Assembly: GCA_934167445.1 (NCBI GenBank)
Contig: CAKPKJ010000003.1
Location: forward strand, 124,001-188,000
Direction of reading: 5' to 3'
Origin: an uncultured Clostridia bacterium
Lineage (GTDB): Bacteria > Bacillota > Clostridia > TANB77 > CAG-508
Length of the DNA stretch: 64,000 nucleotides
Made by a program: the position numbers and the translations under genes
Part shown: one piece after another, positions 15,914 through 25,351 of the stretch
How the letters are laid out: every line of letters starts with the position of its first letter
How positions within the stretch are numbered: position 1 is the stretch's first letter
The notes under the pieces: model-generated
Database searches by the model: none
What the model saw: only the letters and a program-made list of their open reading frames with translations
Told to the model about the DNA's origin: nothing

Positions 15914-17290
15914 TTAAAAATTATTTAAATAATCCTGTAATTGTTCTTCATCATTTACACATTGTAATCTTTCATTATTCTCAATTCTCTCTAATTCTTT
16001 AAAATTTCCTGAAATATTATTGCCTTTAATAAACATTTTATAAATATTAGAATTGTCATCGTTTACTCTACAACATATTCCATAATCTTTTGCATTATTT
16101 TCTGAATTTATAATTTTATTATTATATATTGCAGAGTTCATATTTTCTACTGATATATATCCATTTTCAATTTCATTATTACCTATAATTGAATTATTCA
16201 ATCTGCCTAGACTTATATATGAATTTTTAAGTATGTTATATTCTACTCGTATTTTTTTTACATAATATTTTTCGTCTTCTATATTGCTTTTACTTAATAC
16301 GCCAATAATTTCGCCATTATTTATAGTATTCTTGTATATGTTAATTTCATTTTCTGCATTATAAGTCTTTATGCTACCATTTATTTCATTATTATATATC
16401 AAAATTTCATAAACATTTTTACTAATTTGAAGTGCTATATTTGTTTTTGAAGAATATAACTTATTATTATAAATTTTAACATGTTCTATTTTAGATTCCT
16501 TTCCACCTGTTTCTAAATCTATACAAGATTGCGGATTAGTTCCGTTTATATCGTGAATCTCGTTATTATAAATTTCTACTCCATCAGCAACTATAACACT
16601 TATTCCTTGTCTTCTACAGTCGTGAATATCACAATTTTGTATTTTTACCTTTTCAGAGTTATAATCTTTCATGTTTACTTGCTTATTTGTAATATATATA
16701 CCATCACCTGTCATATCTTTTATTTCTAAATTGTTTATATCTATATTTTGACTACCTGCAAGATCTATTCCATGTCCAAATTCATTGGTAGTTCCATTAT
16801 TATAATTATGATTTATTCTATCTCCTTCTAATATTCCGTTAGTTATTGAAACATTGTCTACTGCTATTATGCTTATTAGACTATATGATTTTCTATTATT
16901 TTCTATATGTTTTATTGTTGAACCATTTAAATCAAGTTTTATATTAGATTTTAATGTTATTCCTTTCTCTTGATAGTGGTATTCTTTTTGATCCTTTTGA
17001 CTATCTATTATATATGTTCCTTTTTCTAATTTTATATTTTCTATATTATTTTTACTTGCATACTCTATTGCTTTATTAATTCCTACTAATGTTTTCTTAG
17101 CATCTCTTCCATCTATCTCTATTCCAAAATATGCGTTATTTATTGTTCCATCTTCAGCTATTGGCTCTCCATATATTTTTTTTAATAACTTTTCATTTCT
17201 AATTATTTTACTTTCATGCATTCCTAATATGACTAATAAAATCAATAATATTAGACATGTAAAAATAAATTTACTTTTTTTCTTATTCAT
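15914..17290 (-). CDS. Membrane-anchored parallel beta-helix (pectate-lyase-like) protein
   Basis: A 458-residue protein with an N-terminal membrane anchor or uncleaved signal (about 8-24) and a long right-handed beta-helix. Repeated short strands follow patterns such as SNIKLDLNGSTIKHIENN, DNVSITNGILEGDRI, QNIDINNLEIKDM and VEIYNNEIHDI, typical of polysaccharide lyases and GH28-like proteins. I cannot identify a catalytic set. It lies between the Wzx flippase gene and the LRR-dockerin operon and has its own promoter (17341-17369), so it may act on the exported polysaccharide. The specific activity is unknown. Confidence 0.8.
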   Translation of the reverse strand: MNKKKSKFIFTCLILLILLVILGMHESKIIRNEKLLKKIYGEPIAEDGTINNAYFGIEIDGRDAKKTLVGINKAIEYASKNNIENIKLEKGTYIIDSQKDQKEYHYQEKGITLKSNIKLDLNGSTIKHIENNRKSYSLISIIAVDNVSITNGILEGDRINHNYNNGTTNEFGHGIDLAGSQNIDINNLEIKDMTGDGIYITNKQVNMKDYNSEKVKIQNCDIHDCRRQGISVIVADGVEIYNNEIHDINGTNPQSCIDLETGGKESKIEHVKIYNNKLYSSKTNIALQISKNVYEILIYNNEINGSIKTYNAENEINIYKNTINNGEIIGVLSKSNIEDEKYYVKKIRVEYNILKNSYISLGRLNNSIIGNNEIENGYISVENMNSAIYNNKIINSENNAKDYGICCRVNDDNSNIYKMFIKGNNISGNFKELERIENNERLQCVNDEEQLQDYLNNF

Positions 17291-17340
17291 TACTATATTT
17301 CCTTTTTATGAAATTTACACTTATTCTTCTCATATATTTA

Positions 17341-17369
17341 ATAATACTACATATTATAAATATTGACAA
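17341..17369 (-). promoter_or_regulatory. Promoter for the beta-helix protein gene
   Basis: Minus strand TTGTCA (17364-17369), 17-base spacer, TATTAT (17341-17346), directly after the wzx stop codon. Confidence 0.55.
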
Positions 17370-17390
17370 AATTCTTAATAAGTCCCTGTT

Positions 17391-18932
17391 CTATATTTCT
17401 TTAAAGTTCGGGGTTATTTTTCCTATTGCATCAAATAGAATTCCCTTATAATATTTAAATTCATTTGTCTTATAATATGTAATAATAAAAATTATTCCTG
17501 ATATTATAAATGATATTACTACATTCACAAATAAATTTAATAAATCATTATCTATCTTTATAAAATGTTGTATGATTATTGTTATAATCATTGTAATTAT
17601 AAATATCAATAAATATTTAAGTTGTTCAAATATATATTCACGTCTTTTTCTGTCCATTATTTTTTTGTATACATATTTAGGATAACTATATAAAAATACT
17701 ACTAAACTACTCAAAATACTTCCCAGTATCACCCCTGCTATCCCTAAAAACTTAACAAATATTACTGATAAAACTAAATTTGCTATTGCTTCTAATAATG
17801 GCATATATCTATCTTCATAAAAAATACAAGCAGCTTCTTTGAATAATTGGATATTTTTCTTCATTCCTTGCATATAGAAATTAGTCATTAACACACAAAC
17901 TTCTATAGTTTTCATCAAATATTCTCCACCATATATAACTTTTATAATTAAATTAATTGCCATACATAAAACAATTGATGATATATAAAAAATGAAAAAG
18001 TTCATTAATGATAATTTTTTATATGTATCATATACTTTCTCTTTAGATTCAGATACAAGCAAATTTCCCACGCTAGCTGTTATTGCATTGAATATCTGTG
18101 ATATTAATGATGACACAGCATTCAATATAACTTTATAGTTTGTAATTATACCTACACTTGATATTCCCAAAAACATTGAAATTATTATATTGTCTGTACC
18201 ATCTATTAAATATCCTCCTACTTTATGATATAATAAAGCTTTTACCTTTTTCATAATATCTTTATATATATCATTATCTAATTTTTCAATATTTTTTTCT
18301 AATATATATGGATATTTTTTATTTGTATATATTGTAATAATTAAATTTTCTAAAATCCTAAAAATTACTTTTACAATTAGATATAATATAAAATTTCTCA
18401 TTGTTATTATAATATATATTTGTATAGCATTAAGAAAAACCGTATATAGTATATGAATAAGATTTATAACGTAGTTTTTTTGATCTGCATACAAAAGTGA
18501 ACGTTTATATGTTAATAAATATGAACAAACTGTATCAAATAAAAATAATCCAAATATTACATATATTTCTTTGCTACTTATTGTTGTTTCTCCAACAATG
18601 ATATTTAAAAATGGAATTATACAAATTCCGACTATTCCTATAACTACTGCTATAAATCTATACGCTTTTTTATAAAATCCCATTAATGATTTTATCTTTT
18701 CTGTATCTTTTTCTGCAATTGGTCTATATAAATGATATACAACTGCTGAGCCAATTCCAAGTTCAGCTATGGATAACATAGAAACAATATTTGAAAACAA
18801 TCCATTTAATCCATTATATTCAATTCCTAAATATCTTACTAATATTGATTGAGCTACAATACCAATTAGCATTGCTAATATATATGATGCCATAGCAGCT
18901 CCAACATTTTTTATTGAATTAATTAGTCTCAT
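17391..18932 (-). CDS. wzx: Polysaccharide repeat-unit flippase (Wzx-like, MATE/MOP superfamily)
   Basis: A 513-residue polytopic protein with about 14 membrane segments. It starts MRLINSIKNVGAAMASYILAM and continues with VRYLGIEYNGLNGLFSNIVSMLS, the N-terminal pattern of Wzx/RfbX polysaccharide exporters. It would flip undecaprenyl-linked oligosaccharide across the membrane. Its start overlaps the end of the preceding glycosyltransferase gene by 14 bases. It is the last gene of the large EPS locus in transcription order, and the EpsG-like polymerase (22162-23322) supplies the other half of a Wzx/Wzy pathway. Confidence 0.9.
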   Translation of the reverse strand: MRLINSIKNVGAAMASYILAMLIGIVAQSILVRYLGIEYNGLNGLFSNIVSMLSIAELGIGSAVVYHLYRPIAEKDTEKIKSLMGFYKKAYRFIAVVIGIVGICIIPFLNIIVGETTISSKEIYVIFGLFLFDTVCSYLLTYKRSLLYADQKNYVINLIHILYTVFLNAIQIYIIITMRNFILYLIVKVIFRILENLIITIYTNKKYPYILEKNIEKLDNDIYKDIMKKVKALLYHKVGGYLIDGTDNIIISMFLGISSVGIITNYKVILNAVSSLISQIFNAITASVGNLLVSESKEKVYDTYKKLSLMNFFIFYISSIVLCMAINLIIKVIYGGEYLMKTIEVCVLMTNFYMQGMKKNIQLFKEAACIFYEDRYMPLLEAIANLVLSVIFVKFLGIAGVILGSILSSLVVFLYSYPKYVYKKIMDRKRREYIFEQLKYLLIFIITMIITIIIQHFIKIDNDLLNLFVNVVISFIISGIIFIITYYKTNEFKYYKGILFDAIGKITPNFKEI

Positions 18933-20112
18933 TTTTTTCTTCCTTATCTAGTATCTTTAAAAAATTATTATTTTGTTTAAATCCCTCTTTTATAATATCA
19001 TCTACAAACTTTTGTCTTAAATCTGGATTTAACATTTTTACAATTGAATTATATATTTCACTTGAGTCATAATTAACTATTAATGAATTTTTCTCATTAG
19101 TAAAATCTTTATTTACACCTGATGTGTTTGTTGTAATTATTGGCTTTTCAAGAATTTTAGCTTCAATTCTTGATATACAAGCTCCTTCAAATTCTGATGT
19201 TTGAATATAAATATCGCAATTTTTAAAATATGGATATGGATTTTTTCTACTACCTAATAGAATAAAATTCTTTTCTATTTTATTTTCTTTTATTTTATTT
19301 TCTAAATTTTCTCTTTCTTCTCCATCTCCTACAATAAACCATTTTATCTTATATCCATTGTCGATTAATTTTCTTGTCGTATCTATTGCTAAATCAATTC
19401 CTTTTCCTTTAGCTAATCTAGCAACTGTAAGTAGTTTTATTTCTTCTTTTTCACTATTCATATCATCAATTTTTACTTTTGATAATTCTCTTATTTCTTC
19501 AATATCTAAAACATTATCTACATATATACATTTACCATTTTGTTTTGGCATTAATTCTTTAAAATGTTTATTAGTTTCTTCTGAAACGGATATAATTTTT
19601 TGAAATTTATCTATATATTTTTCATATCTATCTATTATTTTTTTGTCTACAGACAACATATCACAATGTACCCATAGAATTTTCTTATATGCTTTTACAT
19701 TTTCTGCTACATATACTGTAATTGCTGAAATAGGTACTTGATATGCAACTGCAATATCAAATTCTTCCTCTAGTTTTTCTAAATCTAAAGCTAGAAGATT
19801 TGTTTCCTTTTTTTGAAGTTTTATCTTTAATTTTCTAAGAAATATTTTTATTAGTTTTATATAGTTCTTATTTTTTATATATTTTTTAGCTGTACTTTTA
19901 AAATCATATACAATTTTGTCTTCAAATCCTGGTATTTCTTCTACTTTTGCATATTTTTCTATTTCTTCTAGCAATTCACCTTCTTTTATCCCAACATACA
20001 CTGTTGTATCAAACTTTTCTTTAGGAAGTATTTTTACTAAATTTAACAAAGCTTTTTCAACACCACCAATTTTTAAAAAGTTTATAAAAAAAGCTATTTT
20101 AGTTTTTGGCAT
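18919..20112 (-). CDS. Glycosyltransferase family 4-like
   Basis: A 397-residue retaining GT-B glycosyltransferase. The N-terminal INFLKIGGVEKALLNLVKIL is the glycine loop with a GGVEK signature. The C-terminal domain has LLTVARLAKGKGID and the donor-binding EX7E motif in FEGACISRIEA. It probably adds one sugar of the EPS repeat unit at the cytoplasmic membrane face. It lies 2 bases after the GT2 gene and overlaps wzx. Donor and acceptor cannot be read from the sequence. Confidence 0.88.
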   Translation of the reverse strand: MPKTKIAFFINFLKIGGVEKALLNLVKILPKEKFDTTVYVGIKEGELLEEIEKYAKVEEIPGFEDKIVYDFKSTAKKYIKNKNYIKLIKIFLRKLKIKLQKKETNLLALDLEKLEEEFDIAVAYQVPISAITVYVAENVKAYKKILWVHCDMLSVDKKIIDRYEKYIDKFQKIISVSEETNKHFKELMPKQNGKCIYVDNVLDIEEIRELSKVKIDDMNSEKEEIKLLTVARLAKGKGIDLAIDTTRKLIDNGYKIKWFIVGDGEERENLENKIKENKIEKNFILLGSRKNPYPYFKNCDIYIQTSEFEGACISRIEAKILEKPIITTNTSGVNKDFTNEKNSLIVNYDSSEIYNSIVKMLNPDLRQKFVDDIIKEGFKQNNNFLKILDKEEKNETN

Positions 20113-20114
20113 AA

Positions 20115-21149
20115 TTATTTTCTCCTTCTTAACAAGTTTTCTAATTTAAATATCTTTATTAATGTATTATATTTCTTTTTCTCATATAAATAAATATATA
20201 AGCTAGAATTTAATTTTAATAGTTTTAACGATTTATTATCTAACATTTCTTTTATATCCGGGCTTTCTCGTAATTTCTTTAATTCTTCCAATATTTCTTT
20301 ATAATTACCAGATTTTATTACAGATGTCTTTAAATATCCAATAATTCCATTAAGATATACAGTATTTATTATTTTTATATAGTTTTCAAATTCATTTATA
20401 TTCATTTTCATTATTTTTTCTAAACGCTTTTTCATTACTACTATATTATTAATATTTTTTACATATTTTTTTGTATCTTTAGTTAAACTATTTTCATTAC
20501 ATTGGTAATAAAAATAATTTGCTTCTCTTACAAAGTAGATATTTTTTATAAGGAATATAAGTCTTATAATAAATACTATATCTTCCATAAAAAATATGTC
20601 TTCATCAAATTTCAAATTATTTTTATCTAGGATTTCCCTTTTGATTGTTAAAAGCCAAGAGTAACTTTGCACTTTTCCTAATAATATATTTTGTATTAAT
20701 TCCTCTTTTTTTTCGGAAATATTAATTATTCTATTTTCCTCATACATTTCATTTCTCAATTCGGTTTTTCCATTTTTATATGATAATTCATAGTTATTTC
20801 TTACTACGTCACATTCATATTTTTCAAATATTTTTATAGTATCTTTCACTAAGTTTGGTTTTATATAATCATCTGAATCTATAAATGTAATATAATCGCC
20901 GGTAGCATTATTTATTCCTGTATTTCTTGCTCCACTCAATCCCTTATTTCTCTGATTTATCACTATAATTCTTTTATCTTTATTTTTATATTCATTCATA
21001 ATATTTAAGGATTTATCTTTTGAGCCATCATTTATAATTAAAATTTCTATATTTTTATATGTTTGATTAATCACACTTTCTATGCACCTCTTTAAGGTAC
21101 TTTCTGAATTATAAACTGGAATTATAATACTTACTTTTTCTTTTTCCAC
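20115..21149 (-). CDS. Glycosyltransferase family 2
   Basis: A 344-residue GT-A enzyme with the family 2 opening SIIIPVYNSESTLKRCIESV, the INDGSKDKS nucleotide-binding segment, GLSGARNTGI and the metal-binding DSDD in TFIDSDDYI (about residue 90). The C-terminal 130 residues are Lys/Asn-rich helices of the kind seen in many capsular GT2 enzymes. It lies in the EPS operon between the acyltransferase and a GT4. Sugar specificity is unknown. Confidence 0.9.
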   Translation of the reverse strand: MEKEKVSIIIPVYNSESTLKRCIESVINQTYKNIEILIINDGSKDKSLNIMNEYKNKDKRIIVINQRNKGLSGARNTGINNATGDYITFIDSDDYIKPNLVKDTIKIFEKYECDVVRNNYELSYKNGKTELRNEMYEENRIINISEKKEELIQNILLGKVQSYSWLLTIKREILDKNNLKFDEDIFFMEDIVFIIRLIFLIKNIYFVREANYFYYQCNENSLTKDTKKYVKNINNIVVMKKRLEKIMKMNINEFENYIKIINTVYLNGIIGYLKTSVIKSGNYKEILEELKKLRESPDIKEMLDNKSLKLLKLNSSLYIYLYEKKKYNTLIKIFKLENLLRRRK

Positions 21150-21161
21150 AAACTTGCTCCT

Positions 21162-22169
21162 TTATATATTTATCATTTTATATATTTTGTCTAAAATCTT
21201 GTCTAATATAACGCTAATTGATGTTACTAAAATTATTGTCCATATTACAATTAAAATAGAATATTTCAAATTCCAAATAACTTCTGGAAAATAGTATTTC
21301 GTAAAAAACGTATGTATCAACCAGATATTGGTACTTGTTTTATAGATAGTTACGCTTTTAGGTTCTTTTATTATATCTGCTAATATATATATATATATTG
21401 GTATCATTATAGGATTTACAATTTTTCCCACCACTGGAATATAACCAGTTATATTCATAAATATCATTATTAATATAAACAATAGCCACTCTATTTTTTT
21501 GTTTTTGACACCAACTCTTTCTGAAATTTTACTATATATTCCATCTTTTGCAATTAGCATCCCTGTAATAAATACAAATTGATATATAAGTAATGAAAAA
21601 AATATATTTACGAAAATATTACCTATATATTTTTTATATATTATTTTTGCAATAATAGAAATTATTAGCGATACTATATATATTATTATATGTTTCTTCT
21701 TACTTGTACACTTATTTAAGATACTATTAAATATTGGAAACATTAATAATAATTGTACATATAAAATTACAAACCACCATTCATAATTATAATTGCTAAT
21801 TACTGCAAAGAAATTTAATGTTAACCTAATAGGATCTGCTTGTATTTTTCCCATTATTAATCCAATCGGGATAAAAAGTAAAAATATATACCAATAATTT
21901 ATATAAAACCTTAAAATTTTTCTTCCTATCATCTTATAATTTATATTATCACTATATTTTTTTGTTAAGCCATACCCAGATAAAAATACAAAAACACCTA
22001 CACATATACTACAAAATTTTGTTATTATATATTCTATATTTTTACCGTTGATATTAATAATAGAAATATAGTCTCTTATCGGATTTGAAAATAAATGTAA
22101 TATTATCATTAGTATTACCGCTATATATTTTATTTTGCTGCTCTTTTTAGCTGTTATAAATTTATCCAT
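21162..22169 (-). CDS. Membrane acyltransferase, acyltransferase-3 family
   Basis: A 335-residue protein with about ten membrane segments. KYIAVILMIILHLF near the start carries the conserved histidine of acyltransferase-3 (OafA-like) enzymes, and VFVFLSGYGLTKKY is the typical second segment. Members O-acetylate or otherwise acylate surface polysaccharides. Its start overlaps the EpsG-like polymerase gene by 8 bases, so it probably decorates the EPS repeat unit made by this locus. Confidence 0.85.
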   Translation of the reverse strand: MDKFITAKKSSKIKYIAVILMIILHLFSNPIRDYISIININGKNIEYIITKFCSICVGVFVFLSGYGLTKKYSDNINYKMIGRKILRFYINYWYIFLLFIPIGLIMGKIQADPIRLTLNFFAVISNYNYEWWFVILYVQLLLMFPIFNSILNKCTSKKKHIIIYIVSLIISIIAKIIYKKYIGNIFVNIFFSLLIYQFVFITGMLIAKDGIYSKISERVGVKNKKIEWLLFILIMIFMNITGYIPVVGKIVNPIMIPIYIYILADIIKEPKSVTIYKTSTNIWLIHTFFTKYYFPEVIWNLKYSILIVIWTIILVTSISVILDKILDKIYKMINI

Positions 22170-23322
22170 TTGTTTCCTCTTTCCAAAATTCTATCATTGT
22201 TAATTTATAGTTATTTTCTATTAACTCACCATATCCTATTTTTTTCAAAGTATTAGTTTGTTGTATTATCATAAATAATGTTGTTCCTAAAAGTACTACT
22301 TTATAAATACCTTTTATGTTAAAATATTTTTTAATATCATTAATAAAACATAATGCTAACAATATTATACATGCATCATACCACCTATCTCTAACTAAAG
22401 AATAATTTGAAGAAAACAATGTAAATAAACATATTAGCTCTGTTATGTTTCTTATTTTTGATTCTTGATTTATATATATTTTTTCAAAAATTATGAATAA
22501 ATTCATAAAAGCTATTATTTTTATTAAATTGTATACATTATTCAATATATTTGCTCCACTATCACTATATGTAACAGTCTTTTCATATAAATCTGAAAAT
22601 ATTGCTGTTCCATTTAATTTACTTGCAATTGATAGAACAATTGTAGGTGATAATGCATAAACCATAAGTAATGCAATAATATATTTTTTGTTAGTTTTTT
22701 TATAAAAAATCAATATTATTCTTAGTACTACACCTAAAGCCATACTCATATGTATAAAACATGGAATAATATATAATAGTTTATATAAAAAATTTTTATC
22801 TTCTCTAAAAAACTCTTTATATACTGCTAATAAGTATATCATCATTGCAAAATTATTTCTTACCCCGGTTAAGGCAAGTATGTTATTATAAAATAATATA
22901 ACTAACGCTATCATAATCCAGTATTGTTTACTTGAAATTTCTTTAATTGTAGAATAATCTGTAATAATATAAAACATTATTGAATAGCATATAAAAGTAG
23001 CCGTAAATGTCCATAGATGATAATTTCCTATACTAGCAAATATATAATATAATATATTAGTTAAAAATTCTTTTTGACTAATATATGTTTGAATAAAAGT
23101 TTCCCATTTTATTTGTTTCATAATATCCATTATAGAAAAATAGACATTCAAGTCAAGTCCGTATTTACTTGGATCTAGTTGCATGGATATCAATCCTATA
23201 TCAAATGCTAATAATGTCATATAAATTATTCTATTTTTCTTATCTACTATACTTCCCGTTAAAATAAGTGGTACTGTTAATATTGGATATATTAAAAACA
23301 ATCCTATAGTTAAAATTATCAT
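22162..23322 (-). CDS. EpsG-like polysaccharide polymerase (Wzy-type)
   Basis: A 386-residue polytopic protein of the EpsG family. Visible are YGLDLNVYFSIMDIMKQIKWE in the loop after the second membrane segment, a string of hydrophobic helices, LTGVRNNFAMMIYLLAVYKEF, and a run ending IHMSMALGVVLRI. EpsG/Wzy proteins polymerise lipid-linked repeat units on the outer face of the membrane. It is the only candidate polymerase in the locus. It follows a GT4 gene by 14 bases. Confidence 0.82.
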   Translation of the reverse strand: MIILTIGLFLIYPILTVPLILTGSIVDKKNRIIYMTLLAFDIGLISMQLDPSKYGLDLNVYFSIMDIMKQIKWETFIQTYISQKEFLTNILYYIFASIGNYHLWTFTATFICYSIMFYIITDYSTIKEISSKQYWIMIALVILFYNNILALTGVRNNFAMMIYLLAVYKEFFREDKNFLYKLLYIIPCFIHMSMALGVVLRIILIFYKKTNKKYIIALLMVYALSPTIVLSIASKLNGTAIFSDLYEKTVTYSDSGANILNNVYNLIKIIAFMNLFIIFEKIYINQESKIRNITELICLFTLFSSNYSLVRDRWYDACIILLALCFINDIKKYFNIKGIYKVVLLGTTLFMIIQQTNTLKKIGYGELIENNYKLTMIEFWKEETNG

Positions 23323-23336
23323 TTTTTTATTTTCTC

Positions 23337-24455
23337 CTAATTTTCTTCTGCATATTTTAAATAAATTTCTTGTAACTTTTTAGCTTGTATCTTTATATTA
23401 AAATTAGTTTGAGCCATATTTTCATTTTTTTTGATTCGATTAAGTTCGTTTTCTTTTTTGGTTTTTATGCTCTCTTCAATCCATTTCTCTTTATCTTCTA
23501 ATGATATTCTAGTGCAATTAGAATTTATCAATACTCTTTCTGATATTGTATCAGACATTATTACTGGTACACCATTTGATTGTGCTTCTATTAATGTTAA
23601 AGGTATTCCCTCAAATATAGATGGAAATAAAAAACAATCCATTGCTGATAAAAGCATATCAATATCTTTTCTAATTCCTAAAAATGTAACTTTTTCTTGT
23701 AATCCTTTTTCTTCTACATCTCTTTTTATATCACTTTTTAAGGTTCCATTTCCTACTAAAATCAATTTACTTTTTTCTTCTTTTTGACTTATATTTTCAA
23801 ATATTTCTATTAAAAATTTATGATTTTTAGGGTATGTAAAAGTTCCTATATGTCCATAGACTTTTGTATTTTCCTCTATATTCAATTCTTTTCTTATTTT
23901 TTCTCGTATTGTATGATTATACCTATATTTCTCAATATCTATTGCATTAGGAACAATTTCTATATTATTACTTTTTAATATTTTATTTGAAAATAATTGA
24001 TCATTCACTTCTTCCGAGCACGAAAAATAATTCGTCGCTAAACCACTAATTCTTCTTTTAGCAAATATTTCATTATATATTTTGTATTTTTTTAAGAATA
24101 CTCTATCAATTCCATGATTATGTATAATTCTAGTTTTTATTCCATACTTTTTAGCCATTTTTAATGGATAATAGTAAGTAATTCCTTGATGGAATTCTAC
24201 AATTTTATATTTATTCTTTTTAAAGAATGCTTTGAGTTCTTTTCTATTTTTTAAGAGATTAACATTCCTTGCCGTAATTCTGTAAATATTTCCACCTAAT
24301 TTATTAATTTCATCTTCGTAAAAACATTTTTCTTTTGCCGTTATTAGGAAATCAAACTGAATTTTATTCCTATCTATATTTCTGTAATAATTCATTATCA
24401 TTGTTTCCATTCCACCGGCATTCATTCCACCTATTACTTGTAATATTCTTATCAT
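23337..24455 (-). CDS. Glycosyltransferase family 4-like, EpsF-like (paralogue 1)
   Basis: A 372-residue GT-B enzyme starting MIRILQVIGGMNAGGMETMI, with the donor-site EX7E motif in FEGIPLTLIEA. It is clearly paralogous to 25348-26466, with the same MNYYRNIDRNKIQFDFLIT-type N-terminus and the same length, so one arose by duplication. Its start overlaps the preceding GT2 gene by 4 bases (ATGA-type coupling). It acts at the membrane in EPS repeat assembly; the sugar is unknown. Confidence 0.88.
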   Translation of the reverse strand: MIRILQVIGGMNAGGMETMIMNYYRNIDRNKIQFDFLITAKEKCFYEDEINKLGGNIYRITARNVNLLKNRKELKAFFKKNKYKIVEFHQGITYYYPLKMAKKYGIKTRIIHNHGIDRVFLKKYKIYNEIFAKRRISGLATNYFSCSEEVNDQLFSNKILKSNNIEIVPNAIDIEKYRYNHTIREKIRKELNIEENTKVYGHIGTFTYPKNHKFLIEIFENISQKEEKSKLILVGNGTLKSDIKRDVEEKGLQEKVTFLGIRKDIDMLLSAMDCFLFPSIFEGIPLTLIEAQSNGVPVIMSDTISERVLINSNCTRISLEDKEKWIEESIKTKKENELNRIKKNENMAQTNFNIKIQAKKLQEIYLKYAEEN

Positions 24456-25351
24456 TTTTTATCTTTCTCCATATTCGACCATTTATAATATATAATTTCG
24501 CTTGGTATTTTAGCCATAATAAATAAAATCTTTTCTTTTCTATTTTTTAAAATTTTAAAATAGTTCTCCTTTAATGCTTTGCTATATACTAAATATAATA
24601 TAGCATTTTTTATTCTTATTTTGTTTTTATATCTTTTATCTAAATATTCTTCAGCATGATACCTCCCACCTTGTGGATTTTTCATCCTAAAACTTCTTCC
24701 ACTTTTTGTTAATCCTCCGTCAAGATATTCACACAAATAAATAATTTTATTGCAAAACACCATATCATAATTATGTGATATTTTACTCCATAAAACTCCT
24801 TCTCCTACAAATTTCTCTCCTAAATATTGTGGATAACTATAATTTTTTAAGATTTTTGTTTTAAACACTTCCTCTTTATCGCCTTTAATCTCTTTATTTA
24901 TGATATATGTATTATAATTATCTATAAATTCTTCTTTTTTAAAAACTTGCGTTATCCTCTCTGTTGGAGCATTTAATTTTCCTTTCTGAAAAACATACGC
25001 TGCCACCTTGTCATCGTCTTTATATTTATTATGTATTAATAATATCTCTTCAATAGCAGTTCTTGTTAAGCAATCATCACTATCTAATATCGTTAATAGT
25101 TCAGTTTTAACTTTTTTAAATGCTATATTTAATGCTATATGTTTTCCTTGGTTATCTTGCTTATAATAAGAAATATCAAAATTTGTCTCCTTCTTAAAAT
25201 TTTTAATTACATCTTCCGTGTTATCTGTACTACCATCATCTATTACTAACCATTCAAAATCTTTTTCAGTTTGTTCTTTTAAAGAATTAAAAGCTTTTTC
25301 TAATTCATTTGCTCTATTATAGGTTGGTGTTACTACTGTTATAGTTTTCAT
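24452..25351 (-). CDS. Glycosyltransferase family 2
   Basis: A 299-residue GT-A enzyme with VVTPTYNRANELEKAFNSL, VIDDGSTDNT and the metal-binding DSDD in ILDSDDCL (about residue 93). The EX-rich middle (YLGEKFVGEGVLW, then YDMVFCN) fits the acceptor domain of this GT2 subgroup. It overlaps genes on both sides by 4 bases, showing tight translational coupling inside the EPS operon. Sugar specificity is unknown. Confidence 0.88.
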   Translation of the reverse strand: MKTITVVTPTYNRANELEKAFNSLKEQTEKDFEWLVIDDGSTDNTEDVIKNFKKETNFDISYYKQDNQGKHIALNIAFKKVKTELLTILDSDDCLTRTAIEEILLIHNKYKDDDKVAAYVFQKGKLNAPTERITQVFKKEEFIDNYNTYIINKEIKGDKEEVFKTKILKNYSYPQYLGEKFVGEGVLWSKISHNYDMVFCNKIIYLCEYLDGGLTKSGRSFRMKNPQGGRYHAEEYLDKRYKNKIRIKNAILYLVYSKALKENYFKILKNRKEKILFIMAKIPSEIIYYKWSNMEKDKK